Source: Tieghemostelium lacteum (lineage: Eukaryota; Evosea; Eumycetozoa; Dictyosteliales; Raperosteliaceae). From it: a DNA stretch of 64,000 nt. Both the position numbers and the translations under genes were made by a program. Shown in pieces: positions 1 to 9,566 of this stretch. Numbering within the stretch: position 1 is the first letter of the stretch; each line of letters opens with the position of its first letter. The notes beneath the pieces were generated by a model, which was given only the letters and a program-made list of their open reading frames with translations, was not told the origin of the DNA and searched no databases. The stretch is from the NCBI GenBank assembly GCA_001606155.1, contig LODT01000022.1, positions 186,001 to 250,000 of the forward strand. The letters are read 5' to 3'.

Positions 1-508
1 TTAGATTAAACAAACCAGAGATTATAGGTTTATCAGAGTTACCATCTCCATCCAAGGATATCCTAATACCCTTATTAGAAGATGCAAAGTTTGACAGCAC
101 TTCACTATCAATAAACGGACTGATCTGTAACTGCTTTATTTTCTTTAGATATTTATAGTTACTGAGAGTTTCCGAATCAGAGGCAGTGAAGAAATCTTTA
201 TATAATTTTAAATAGTGTACTTTGTCTTTGAGATTATCAATCTTCAAATTGTAATCACTAATACGAATTCTATATTTTAATTTAAATCTATTTGTTAAAT
301 TTGATAATATCTGTATATCTATTGGATCTGTATCTTCATATATGTCTATATAGTAATCTACAATTCTTAATTTTGGTAGTATCTCTGTATTCCATTGTTT
401 AGATATCAATGTGTAGTGTCTGAAAAAATAAAAAAAGTAATCAAATTCATTGAATTGGTTGACCAAGTATTCTAACATATATTGGTAAATATAATTGGGA
501 AATATCAT
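1..508 (-). CDS. F-box/LRR-like paralogue A' (N-terminal part, cut by window edge)
   Basis: The reading frame is open from an ATG at 506-508 down to base 1, about 169 codons, and continues outside the window. The protein is a close relative of the complete gene at 4055-5653. It starts MIFPNYIYQYMLEYLV and has the family N-terminal block ending in TLISKQWNTEILPK. That block looks like a divergent F-box (hydrophobic start, then a conserved Ser-Lys-x-Trp near its end), which in other proteins binds Skp1. Similarity to the paralogue continues about 25 bases upstream of the ATG and then stops, where transposon-derived sequence begins. Family membership is clear from the sequence; the F-box assignment is an inference and the function is unknown. 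Confidence 0.75.
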   Translation of the reverse strand, partial: MIFPNYIYQYMLEYLVNQFNEFDYFFYFFRHYTLISKQWNTEILPKLRIVDYYIDIYEDTDPIDIQILSNLTNRFKLKYRIRISDYNLKIDNLKDKVHYLKLYKDFFTASDSETLSNYKYLKKIKQLQISPFIDSEVLSNFASSNKGIRISLDGDGNSDKPIISGLFNL

Positions 509-534
509 GGCAAAATCTCTTGTTGTGTTACTGA

Positions 535-2070
535 AATATAATAAAAAAAGATATTAACCGACACAATGATAAAAAAATGAAAAATTGGAATATGAGTGTT
601 TGATCATTTTTACGCAATGTAAAGCCATTTGGGAGCTCTAAAATTAATTTAGTTCTAAAGTCTACAAACTTTAACTCCTTTGTATTGGTTCTGTTATATA
701 CTAAAAAAGAATTGATAACTGTAGACTCTAACAAGAACCAGAAGATAGATAAATACCATTTTTTGGACACATGATAAAAGGAAGCCTTTTTTAATCTTTT
801 ATCATGACGATCAACAGAACCCATGTATGATCTATAAGCCCCCAAAGCCATAGGAATTTTATATTGTTGGAATCCTCTCCTTTGATCGGACTGTGAATGG
901 TAAGACACTCCTTCATTTGGGATGAATTTGGTATTAAGCAACAAAAACTCTTTTGTATCATTGATCCTTAGGAGAGATATTGTGGAATCTTGTTTTACAA
1001 GATAGGTATATCCTCCTTTTGCTAATTTGTCAATAAAAAGATCCTGAGGAATGGCTCTTTTTGAATTTCTAATGGTTCCAATGCACTGAGTATTATTTTG
1101 CAATAAAAATTCTGCAACTGGAATTGTTGTAAAAAAGTTATCAGTGTAAATGGTATGGTTATGACCTAAAACCTTTGGACTCTTTCAATAGTTTTTTAAC
1201 TATAGTTGCCCCAATTTTGTCAGTACCTTCTCTTTCCACACTATTTTTACCTTCATCAATAGCTATGTTCTGATGTGGTGACCAATTTTCTTGAAATTTC
1301 TTTTTACATATATTCATTACATTTGTGATTTTATATAATTTATCTGATTCAACAAGATTTTGATTTTGGTTGTTTGCAAAGTGTAAATGGGATAATAGAA
1401 ATCTGAATTGAGAGTAGGTAAGAAGAGATGACACAGATTGAATATAGTATACACCATAGTCCCAATAGGATTCAAGTCTACTTGGGTTAATAGCACCAAT
1501 TAACATAATAGCCGTTAGAAACACTCTTATAACATCTTGAGTAATACCAAGAGGAAAATGGGTGTCTCTCAACTTCTGGTTGTTTTCTTGTTCTATATAC
1601 CTATTTGTCTCTATAACCATGATATCAATTATCTCTTCAAAGAAGCTAAGAAATATTTCACTGGGTGATTTAACATTGAATTTTTGAAATTTTTTAGTAT
1701 CATACTCTTTGAATTGATTTCGATGATACAGAGATGCTTTGAAATCTTTTTGCCATTGTTGTTGATTAGTAGATTCATGTGAACGTATTAGGCTTCAATC
1801 AACGTTTTTTTGTTATTGTTTGGTGAATAAATTATTTTAGCTTTGTTTAACATTTCTACCAAGTCCTTTTTTGTATATTTAATATACCCTTGGTAGAGTT
1901 CATCTAATATGAAATGTTAGAATATCCCAAATAAAATCTTATTAACATATTGGAATATCAAATAAATACCATATTCTTTTTGTGCTTCATCATGTATAGA
2001 GAACTCCAATAAATCCTCATCCATATTTTCTTCATCACTGTCATTATGACAAGGTTCTTGTATATTCTTT
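535..2070 (-). mobile_element. PiggyBac-type DNA transposon relic (decayed transposase)
   Basis: Read on the minus strand, broken pieces of one PiggyBac transposase lie in the expected order. An acidic N-terminal stretch (HNDSDEEN) lies near 2050, followed by a TAA near 1918 and a TGA near 1798. The DDE core then runs from about 1797 and includes WQKDFKASLYHRNQF, ETNRYI and, near 1250-1262, AIDEG, which carries the first catalytic Asp. About 40 residues are missing compared with the usual spacing before YTDNFFT (near 1130-1150, second Asp), and the frame changes between 1159 and 1175. GTIRNSKR, MGSVDRHDKR and a C-terminal FRTKLILEL follow, down to 528. No C-terminal Cys-rich domain and no inverted repeats were found. 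The element lies between paralogues A' and B', where the sister block has only 267 bases. It cannot code for a working transposase. Confidence 0.8.
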
Positions 2071-2086
2071 TTTAAAAAAGAAAGAA

Positions 2087-3754
2087 TTAAGTAGAAATTG
2101 AATATTTATTGAAGAGTTTATGAAGAGATTCCATTTCAACAGAAGTATCCATTGGTGTATTAATTCTTTTAATTACTGAATTTTGAGATAATACCTTGTT
2201 AAAATCATCTAAATGTTGTTGACTAATCTTTGAGTATCTAGAATTCATGACAAATGAAAAGTTTTCAAGTGTTCTATTGGTTGATAATACATTTAGGATA
2301 ATATCATTACGGTTAAAATCAATATTCATACCAGTAGCAGTACACAAAACACGTAGAGAAGTTAGAGTACGATTCTCTTGTATACTTTTAACAAGAATAG
2401 AACTATCATTCATTGATATTTCACAATGTAGACTTGTAATGGTAGGATGTTGACATTTCAATAGACCAATACATTCATCTAATGTCACATGTGGTAATGA
2501 CAGTAATTTTAAATGAGTATTACTCAATAACACTTGATTAGATATGGTAGGGATGATATCAAAGAAAAAATCTGAAATATAGAGACTCTTTAGATGTGGT
2601 ACATTTTTTTTAATGATAGTGTTAATGTATAGATTTGGAGATCTATAGGGTTCTGATATAGTGAGAGAGTGTAATGAAACCATTTCTTCAAGGTGGTTAG
2701 AAACGTAAATTACTATATCCCTATTTACTGTAATATTCTTTAACTTGCTCTTATCTTTCCAAATTTGAAGAAAATGAAAATCTTTAATATTTTCTGATGA
2801 AGATCCTTGAAATCCTTTTAGGAAATAAAAAGTAAATTGAGTAATGTGAGGGTTTGAAATTTCTGATTTCAATACTTGTTCTTCAGAGTCAATGTTAATT
2901 ATTTTAAATTCAATATTAACATCAGAAGCACGAGTATTGTTTAATAAATAGATGATGGATTGAAAGTGAACTGGTTGTGTATGTAGGTACGTTAGATGGA
3001 GATGATTCAAATGTTGAAAATCAGCTTTCACAATCTTTTCAATAATCGTAGTAAATGAATATCCATTTAGTAATATAATACCATGAAGTTCTAATGATTT
3101 TAGATTAGGAGATTTTTCAATGAAATGGCAAAAGATGCTATCATCAATTTCTACGCTATAAAGAGAGGCATGTTTCATATTGTGATTAACAATATAATTC
3201 AAGTTACCAATAGATCGAATGACAGTTGATGACAATAGTAATCTTTTAGTGATATTTTTTGTGAAAATGGTCTCTCCTAAATACCCAGGTAAATCTGTGT
3301 AATTCGAATCTAACATTCCAGAGTAACTTATAGTATAAGTTATACCATCTATCAATTCAAAATTAGAATTTTCATTAATATTAAAATTAAACGCTACATT
3401 TTTCACATTCTTAAAGCTTGTAATATAATCTCTATTAAATCTATTTAAAGAGGTTAAAGTATAGATTTTATCAATGAATGGTTTTACCCAATCAGTATCT
3501 CCATGTTCAGTTAATCTAACCCTATAATGTATATTAAATCTCTTTGCTAAATCAACCCAATGTAACATAGATATTTGAGTAAACATAGTTAAAATTTCAA
3601 TTTCATATGGAATTTCAATCTTTGGTATGATATCCCTATTCCATTGTTTAGATACCAATGTAATTTTACTAAAAAACTCTATTAGGTAATTTAAACCTCT
3701 TGGTTGATATACTAAATATTCAAATATCCCCAAAACTATATAATTTGATATCAT
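2087..3754 (-). CDS. F-box/LRR-like paralogue B'
   Basis: Single-exon gene of 555 codons starting at the ATG at 3752-3754. It is nearly identical to gene B at 5921-7588, with a few mismatches per 100 bases and small in-frame indels of 1-3 codons. The N-terminal 50 residues fit the family pattern (GIFEYLVYQPRG, TLVSKQWNRDIIPK) and resemble an F-box. The remainder is a run of irregular leucine-rich segments of the type LKSLELHGI, LKSLYISDF and ITSLHCEIS, each about 25-30 residues, suggesting a solenoid. Such proteins commonly act as substrate adaptors for SCF ubiquitin ligases, but that role is inferred from the fold only. The C-terminus LHKLFNKYSIS is shared by A, B and C. Confidence 0.8.
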   Translation of the reverse strand: MISNYIVLGIFEYLVYQPRGLNYLIEFFSKITLVSKQWNRDIIPKIEIPYEIEILTMFTQISMLHWVDLAKRFNIHYRVRLTEHGDTDWVKPFIDKIYTLTSLNRFNRDYITSFKNVKNVAFNFNINENSNFELIDGITYTISYSGMLDSNYTDLPGYLGETIFTKNITKRLLLSSTVIRSIGNLNYIVNHNMKHASLYSVEIDDSIFCHFIEKSPNLKSLELHGIILLNGYSFTTIIEKIVKADFQHLNHLHLTYLHTQPVHFQSIIYLLNNTRASDVNIEFKIINIDSEEQVLKSEISNPHITQFTFYFLKGFQGSSSENIKDFHFLQIWKDKSKLKNITVNRDIVIYVSNHLEEMVSLHSLTISEPYRSPNLYINTIIKKNVPHLKSLYISDFFFDIIPTISNQVLLSNTHLKLLSLPHVTLDECIGLLKCQHPTITSLHCEISMNDSSILVKSIQENRTLTSLRVLCTATGMNIDFNRNDIILNVLSTNRTLENFSFVMNSRYSKISQQHLDDFNKVLSQNSVIKRINTPMDTSVEMESLHKLFNKYSIST

Positions 3755-3798
3755 TTATTTCATGAATTAAAAAAATCAAAAAAAAAAAGAATGAACCA

Positions 3799-3945
3799 AT
3801 TTCTTTAAATATTTAATTTGTATTAGAATATTCTTCAAATTTGGTAAATTCTATTTAATGATAGTGTCACAATGTTGTTGATATCCATCCAAATCGGTAT
3901 TTGGTTCATAAATACCTAGAGAAGTTAAAGATTTCAATAGCAAAT
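3799..3945 (-). pseudogene. Relic fragment of F-box/LRR-like paralogue C'
   Basis: About 147 bases align closely with 8258-8403 inside the broken gene C. They include the stretch for CDTIIK and YQQH and the following leucine-rich segment. The copy has lost the rest of the gene on both sides and lies 45 bases beyond the start of B'. Its position matches that of C next to B in the second block, so it marks the end of the first A-B-C block. It has no coding capacity of its own. Confidence 0.75.
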
Positions 3946-4054
3946 TCTAGTACTTTGTGGGAAATAGTGATAAGACAATATTGATTATTTTTGTTTAGTT
4001 GTACAATTTAATTTTATTTAATTTCAGTTGATAACTGATAAGGAATTCCTTATA

Positions 4055-5653
4055 CTAAGTGTTTCTAGAAATTGAATATCTATTAAATAGTCTAAATAGA
4101 TCTAGAAGTAATTTAGGAGATTTTGAATCGGAAAGGGGAATATAAATTCTTCTGATTGTGTGGTTATTGATAATAATCTCTTTAAATGAATCTATGTATT
4201 GTTGGGTGACCTCATCATTTTTATAGTAAGGAAGATACAGAGAGACAAGTGTATTGTTTACCTTTAACACTTGAATAGCGGTTTCATAGAAACTGTACAG
4301 TTTGTACCATGATAAATGAAAAATGAATAGATTGGTTACTGTGTGGTTATTCTGAATTGTCTGAATGAGATCTTGATTTAATCCATTTTGGTCATTTAGA
4401 AACTGAACTTTAACAATTGTGAGCTTAGGTATTTGACTATTTAAAATTATTTTCATATCTGTTGCTCTTAGATCATCAATATTAATTTCAGTTAAATTAA
4501 TTAATCTGTTGTCTATTAGAACCTCTAATAAACTGGAATAGGTTTCCGAAACTACATTTTTGTTTAATGTATAATTAGTTTTCAAACTATAGATTGATGT
4601 TGGTAAGTCAACTAAGAGATCCTTTTTTCTTTTTACACAAATATGTTGTAGATGTGACTTGTCATCCCATATGGATAACAAGTTGAAGTTATTTAGTTCA
4701 TCAGTTTCAGGTGTAAATTTCAGAGGAGAGCTAAAATCAAAGGTGTGTATATTACTATTGTTGATCTTTGATGATAATACATCTTCAACTGATTCATAGT
4801 GAACCATATGAAAGGTAACATCGGTATTTACAGACTTTACATTATTCAATAAATAAACTATTGATTGAAAATTACAAGAATCACTGACACCTAATAACAG
4901 TTCTTTTAGTTGTTGTAAATGTGTAATTTTCTTTAACACATCATCAAAATACTGACCTTCTTCCAAACTATTATCAAAGAGACACAGTTTCTCTAAATTA
5001 GGTGTGTTTTCAAATAGACGGCATATAGTATCTAATTGTGAATAGATTGAAGTTAAATTGAGTTTAGAAATGCCATTCAATTGAAATACTGTATCATTAG
5101 GAATAACATCATTTGAAAATATCAAACTATGTAAGATATTTAGATTAAATAAACAAGAGATTATAGGTTTATCAGTGTTACCAACTCCATCCAAGGATAG
5201 CTTAATACCCTTATTAGAAGATGCAAAGTTTGACAGCACTTCACATCCACGATCAGTAAACGGACTGAACTGTGACAGCTTTATTTTCTTTAGATATTTA
5301 TAGTTACTAAGAGTTTCCAAATCAGAGGCAGTGATGAAATCTTGACATAATCTTACATGGTGTACTTTGTCTTTGAGATTATAGATCTTCAAATTGCAAG
5401 CACCAATACTAATTCTATATTTTAATTTAAATCTATTTGTTAAATTTGATAATATCTGTATATCTAATGGATCTGTTTTATCAAATATGACAATATAGTA
5501 ATCTACAATTCTTAATTTTGGTAGTATCTCTGTATTCCATTGTTTAGATATCAATGTGTAGTGTCTGAAAAAATAACAAAAGTAATCAAATTCATCGAAT
5601 TGGTTGACCAAGTATTCTAACATATATTGAAAAATATAATTGGGAAATATCAT
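4055..5653 (-). CDS. F-box/LRR-like paralogue A
   Basis: Single-exon gene of 532 codons, ATG at 5651-5653. The N-terminus (IFQYMLEYLVNQ, HYTLISKQWNTEILPK) is the family's F-box-like block. Leucine-rich segments follow from about residue 110 to the end, for example YLKKIKLSQFSPF, LEKLCLFDNSL and LTEINIDDLRA. The C-terminus LLDLFRLFNRYSIS matches the family ending. The partial paralogue A' at 1-508 differs at many amino acids over the shared 169 residues. No signal peptide or membrane segment is evident. Function unknown; an SCF adaptor role is only an inference from architecture. Confidence 0.8.
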   Translation of the reverse strand: MIFPNYIFQYMLEYLVNQFDEFDYFCYFFRHYTLISKQWNTEILPKLRIVDYYIVIFDKTDPLDIQILSNLTNRFKLKYRISIGACNLKIYNLKDKVHHVRLCQDFITASDLETLSNYKYLKKIKLSQFSPFTDRGCEVLSNFASSNKGIKLSLDGVGNTDKPIISCLFNLNILHSLIFSNDVIPNDTVFQLNGISKLNLTSIYSQLDTICRLFENTPNLEKLCLFDNSLEEGQYFDDVLKKITHLQQLKELLLGVSDSCNFQSIVYLLNNVKSVNTDVTFHMVHYESVEDVLSSKINNSNIHTFDFSSPLKFTPETDELNNFNLLSIWDDKSHLQHICVKRKKDLLVDLPTSIYSLKTNYTLNKNVVSETYSSLLEVLIDNRLINLTEINIDDLRATDMKIILNSQIPKLTIVKVQFLNDQNGLNQDLIQTIQNNHTVTNLFIFHLSWYKLYSFYETAIQVLKVNNTLVSLYLPYYKNDEVTQQYIDSFKEIIINNHTIRRIYIPLSDSKSPKLLLDLFRLFNRYSISRNT

Positions 5654-5920
5654 GGCAAAATCTCTTGTTGTGTTATTGCTCTAATCAGTCAAGTTTGCTT
5701 TTTTTTTTTTTTTAAATTTTTATTTTTTTCAAAATGGTTACATTCTTGAGTTCATCAATCTAGAGGATCAATAATTTAAGAAAAATAAAAAAAAAAAAGA
5801 TATTCGATAATAAATTTTAAATTAACCGGTTAAGATTAATAAATGCAATAGAGAGATTTAATTAATCTAAAAATAATTGATATAGTAGAAACAAATTCAC
5901 TACATTTAAAAAAGAAAGAA

Positions 5921-7588
5921 TTAAGCAGAAATTGAATATTTATTGAAGAGTTTATGAAGAGATTCCATTTCAACAGAAGTATCCATTGGTGTATTAATTC
6001 TTTTAATTATTGAATTTTGAGATAATACCATTTTAAAGTCATCTAAATGTTGTTGACTAATCTTTGAGTATCTAGAGATCATGACAAATGAAAAGTTTTC
6101 AAGTGTTCTATTGGTTGATAATACATTTAAGATAATATCATTACGGTTAAAATCAATATTCATACCAGTAGCAGTACAAAAAACACGTAGAGAAGTTAGA
6201 GTACGATTATCTTGTATACTTTTAACAAGAATAGAACTATCATTCATTGATATTTCACAATGTAGACTTGTAATGGTAGGATGTTGACATTTCAATAGAC
6301 CAATACAGTCATCTAATGTCACTAGTGGTAATGACAGTAATTTTAAATGAGTATTACTCAATAACACTTGATTAGATATGGTAGGGTTGGTATCAAAGAA
6401 AAAATCTGAAATATAGAGACTCTTTAGATTTGGTACATTTTTTTTAATGATAGTGTCAATGTATAGGTGTCCTTTTGGGACTTTATATGGTTCTGATAAA
6501 GTGAGAGAGTGTAATGAAACCATTTCTTCAAGGTGGTTAGAAACGTAAATTACTATATCCCTATTTACTGTAATATTCTTTAACTTGCTCTTATCTTTCC
6601 AAATTTGAAGAAAATGAAAATCTTTAATATTTTCTGATGAAGATCCTTGAAATCCTTTTAGGAAATAAAAAGTAAATTGAGTAATGTGAGGGTTTGAAAT
6701 TTCTGATTTCAATACTTGTTCTTCAGAGTCAATGTTAATTATGTTAAATTCAATTTTAACATCAGAAGCACGAGTATTGTTTAATAAATAGATGATGGAT
6801 TGGAAGTGAACTGAATGTCTGTTTAGGTACGTTAGATGGAGATGATTCAAATGTTGAAAATCAGCTTTCACAATCTTTTCAATAACTGTAGTAAATGAAT
6901 ATCCATTTAGTAATATAATACCATGAAGTTCTAATGATTTTAGATTAGGAGATTTTTCAATGAAATGGCATAAGGTGCTTTCATCAATTTCTATGCTATA
7001 AAGAGAGGCATGTTTCATATTGTGATTAACAATATAATTCAAGTTACCAATAGATCGAATGACAGTTGATGACAATAGTAATCTTTTAGTGATATTTTTT
7101 GTGAAAATGGTCTCTCCTAAATATCCAGGTAACTCTGTGTAATTCGAATCTAACATTCCAGAGTAACTTATAGTATAAGTTATACCATCTATCAATTCAA
7201 AATTAGAGTTTTCATTAATATTAAAATTAAATGCTACATTTTTCACATTCTTAAAGTTTGTAATATAATCTCTATTAAAGCTATTTAAAGAAGTTAAAGT
7301 ATAGATTTTATCAATGAATGGTTTTACCCAATCAGTATCTCCATGTTCAGTTAATCTAACCCTATAATGTATATTAAATCTCTTTGCTAAATCAACCCAA
7401 TGTAACATAGATATTTGAGTAAACATAGCAATTTCATATGGAATTTCAATCTTTGGTATGATATCCCTATTCCATTGTTTAGATACCAATGTAATTTTAC
7501 TAAAAAACTCTATTAGGTAATTTAAACCTCTTGGTTGATATACTAAAAATTCTAATATCCCAAAACCTATATAATTTGGTAATATCAT
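5921..7588 (-). CDS. F-box/LRR-like paralogue B
   Basis: Single-exon gene of 555 codons, ATG at 7586-7588, near-identical to B' at 2087-3754. Differences from B' include a three-residue deletion after IPYEI, a two-residue insertion before LYIDTI and scattered substitutions. Both copies are open over their full length, so both may be expressed. The protein has the same F-box-like N-terminus (LIEFFSKITLVSKQWNRD) followed by irregular leucine-rich segments. It lies 192 bases from the end of broken gene C and 267 bases from A. Confidence 0.8.
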   Translation of the reverse strand: MILPNYIGFGILEFLVYQPRGLNYLIEFFSKITLVSKQWNRDIIPKIEIPYEIAMFTQISMLHWVDLAKRFNIHYRVRLTEHGDTDWVKPFIDKIYTLTSLNSFNRDYITNFKNVKNVAFNFNINENSNFELIDGITYTISYSGMLDSNYTELPGYLGETIFTKNITKRLLLSSTVIRSIGNLNYIVNHNMKHASLYSIEIDESTLCHFIEKSPNLKSLELHGIILLNGYSFTTVIEKIVKADFQHLNHLHLTYLNRHSVHFQSIIYLLNNTRASDVKIEFNIINIDSEEQVLKSEISNPHITQFTFYFLKGFQGSSSENIKDFHFLQIWKDKSKLKNITVNRDIVIYVSNHLEEMVSLHSLTLSEPYKVPKGHLYIDTIIKKNVPNLKSLYISDFFFDTNPTISNQVLLSNTHLKLLSLPLVTLDDCIGLLKCQHPTITSLHCEISMNDSSILVKSIQDNRTLTSLRVFCTATGMNIDFNRNDIILNVLSTNRTLENFSFVMISRYSKISQQHLDDFKMVLSQNSIIKRINTPMDTSVEMESLHKLFNKYSISA

Positions 7589-7780
7589 TTACGTTATGTT
7601 TTGAAAAGATATTGTGAATAAAAAGAAGATATTTGTAATAAAAAAATATTAAAAATTGGGAATATTTTACAAAAATAAAATAAATCTAGATTATAAATCC
7701 AATATTAAAAGTTTATAGAATATTTATACATCAGTGGATCTGAAGATGCATGTATCATTTCAAATGCATTTAGATAATTT

Positions 7781-9482
7781 TCATATGAACGAAATAGAGT
7801 ATTTATATAAAAGTTTAAAGAGAGATCTCACCAGTGGAGTTGGAGAAATAGCATAATTTAAATAAGCTATTTTTTTGATTACTGAATTTTGAGATAATAC
7901 CACTTCAAATTCATTAAGGTGTTGTTGGGTCAATGTTGATGATGAATTGCTGTATAGTGACAATGATTCAAGTTTTCTATTTACTGATAGTACCTGTGTG
8001 ATCACATCATAGTTATTATATTCACCACCATTTATATTCAAACGGGTCAAAGTATAATTCTCTTGAATGTTTTTAACAAGAATAAAGAGTTGTTCAATAT
8101 CATTTTTAAATGGTATTAAGGTACAGGAAAGACTTGTAATTGTTGGATGTTGACTTTTCAAAATTGAATTACAATCATTAATCGACATATTAGTCAATGA
8201 AATAGATGTTAAATTGTTGTTGTTTAATAGCACATCACTGCAGAATTTTAGTTTACCAATTTCTTTAAATTGATATGTATTTGAATTTATTAGAATACTC
8301 TTCAGATTTGGTAAATTCAATTTAATGATAGTGTCACAATGTTGTTGATATCCATCCAACTCTATATTTGGTTCATGAATATTTAGAGAAGTTAAAGATT
8401 TCATTTCACTGAAATGTTTAGCAATATCAATGAGCATATTCTTATGTACTAAAATCTCTTTTAGTTTGCTCTTATCTTTCCAAATCTGAATGAAATTAAA
8501 ATCTTTTAACTCTTCTGAAGGTTCTAATTAAAAAAAAATGAAATTTGGTGATATTAGTGTTATGAATCTCTGATTTTAGTACTTGTTCTACAGAGTCAAT
8601 TGTTATCCTACTAAATTCAACTAAAACATCGAATGCACGAGTGTTGTTTAAAAAATTAATGATTGATTGGATGTGTACAGGTTGCATGAGAACTAAGATA
8701 ACTATTTGTAAATTCTTAAAATCTATTTGAACCATCTTATCTAGAATCCTATTCAATGAAATATCATTCTCCAAATCAATTTCATTTAGTTCTATTAATT
8801 TTAATTTGGGTGATTTTTCCAATAAATTATAGATTGTGTTTTCATGAACTTTAACACGAAAGAGACTGAGGTTTTTAAGATTATAATTGATAGAACTTGT
8901 GTTTTCTATAGAAAGAATGATAACAGAATAAAAAACCAATCTTTTAAAGATATTCATGTTGAATATATACTCTGATAAACTCTGAGGTAATTTAGAGTAA
9001 CCACCTAATGAATCGTTACCAATATAACTGAAAAAATAATCTATAATACCATTATCACCATCTATTCCTTTCAAATCAGTATCTAAATTGTTTTCACCAA
9101 AGCTTAAAGACACCTTTTTAAGATTCTTGAAACCAGAGATATATTCTCTATCATAGCTCTCAAGTTCACATAAATTATAAACATTATCTATTATTACTGG
9201 TTGTAACTCATTATCTTCACTACTATACAGTTTAAATCTACATTTTATATTAAATCTCTCTACTAAATTAGCCCAACGCTTTGCATTATTATTTTCAAAA
9301 ATAGCTGAGACTGTAGAATAAGTAATTCCATATGGAATTTCAACTCTTGGTATGATATATCTATTCCATTGTTTAGATACCAATGTAATTCTATTAAAAA
9401 ACTCTACTAAATATACTAAATCTCTTGGTTGGTTTAATAGATATTCTAAAATACCAGAAACTATAAAATGAGGTATATCCAT
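7781..9482 (-). pseudogene. F-box/LRR-like paralogue C, broken by a frameshift
   Basis: Two open pieces, 9482-8496 (328 codons, ATG at 9480-9482) and 8437-7781, together cover one family member. The 5' piece runs through the F-box-like block (ITLVSKQWNRYIIPR) and the first leucine-rich segments, and matches A and B up to ITKFHFF. The frame then slips at a run of nine A (T on the coding strand) at 8530-8538. The second frame picks up the matching sequence ELKDFNFIQIWKDKSKLK and continues to the family C-terminus. No GT-AG intron bridges the break, and removing one T would give a TAA, so the lesion is probably real. An assembly slip in the homopolymer is the alternative. Confidence 0.7.
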
Positions 9483-9566
9483 TTATCTTAATCTTTTTCT
9501 AAAACTAAAAAAAATAATTTTTGTTAGGATAACTGAGTTTTTTATAAGCTTTATTAAGGATTTGAA

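Larger units (their letters stand above)
1..3945. repeat. A-B-C block, copy 1 (tandem segmental duplication)
   Basis: The order on the plus strand is A' (cut by the window edge), PiggyBac relic, B', C stub. The same order A, B, C recurs at 4055-9482 in the same orientation. Homology includes short flanks, for example about 25 bases upstream of the A/A' start codons and the shared A-rich sequence just 3' of the B/B' stop codons. The intergenic gap between A and B is 1578 bases here and 267 bases in copy 2; the transposon explains the excess. Confidence 0.75.
4055..9482. repeat. A-B-C block, copy 2 (tandem segmental duplication)
   Basis: This copy holds A (4055-5653), B (5921-7588) and C (7781-9482, broken), all on the minus strand, and pairs with copy 1 at 1-3945. 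The stub of C in copy 1 aligns to 8258-8403 here. The A-B spacer contains a perfect 12-base palindrome with TTAA at both ends (5822-5833). Confidence 0.75.
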
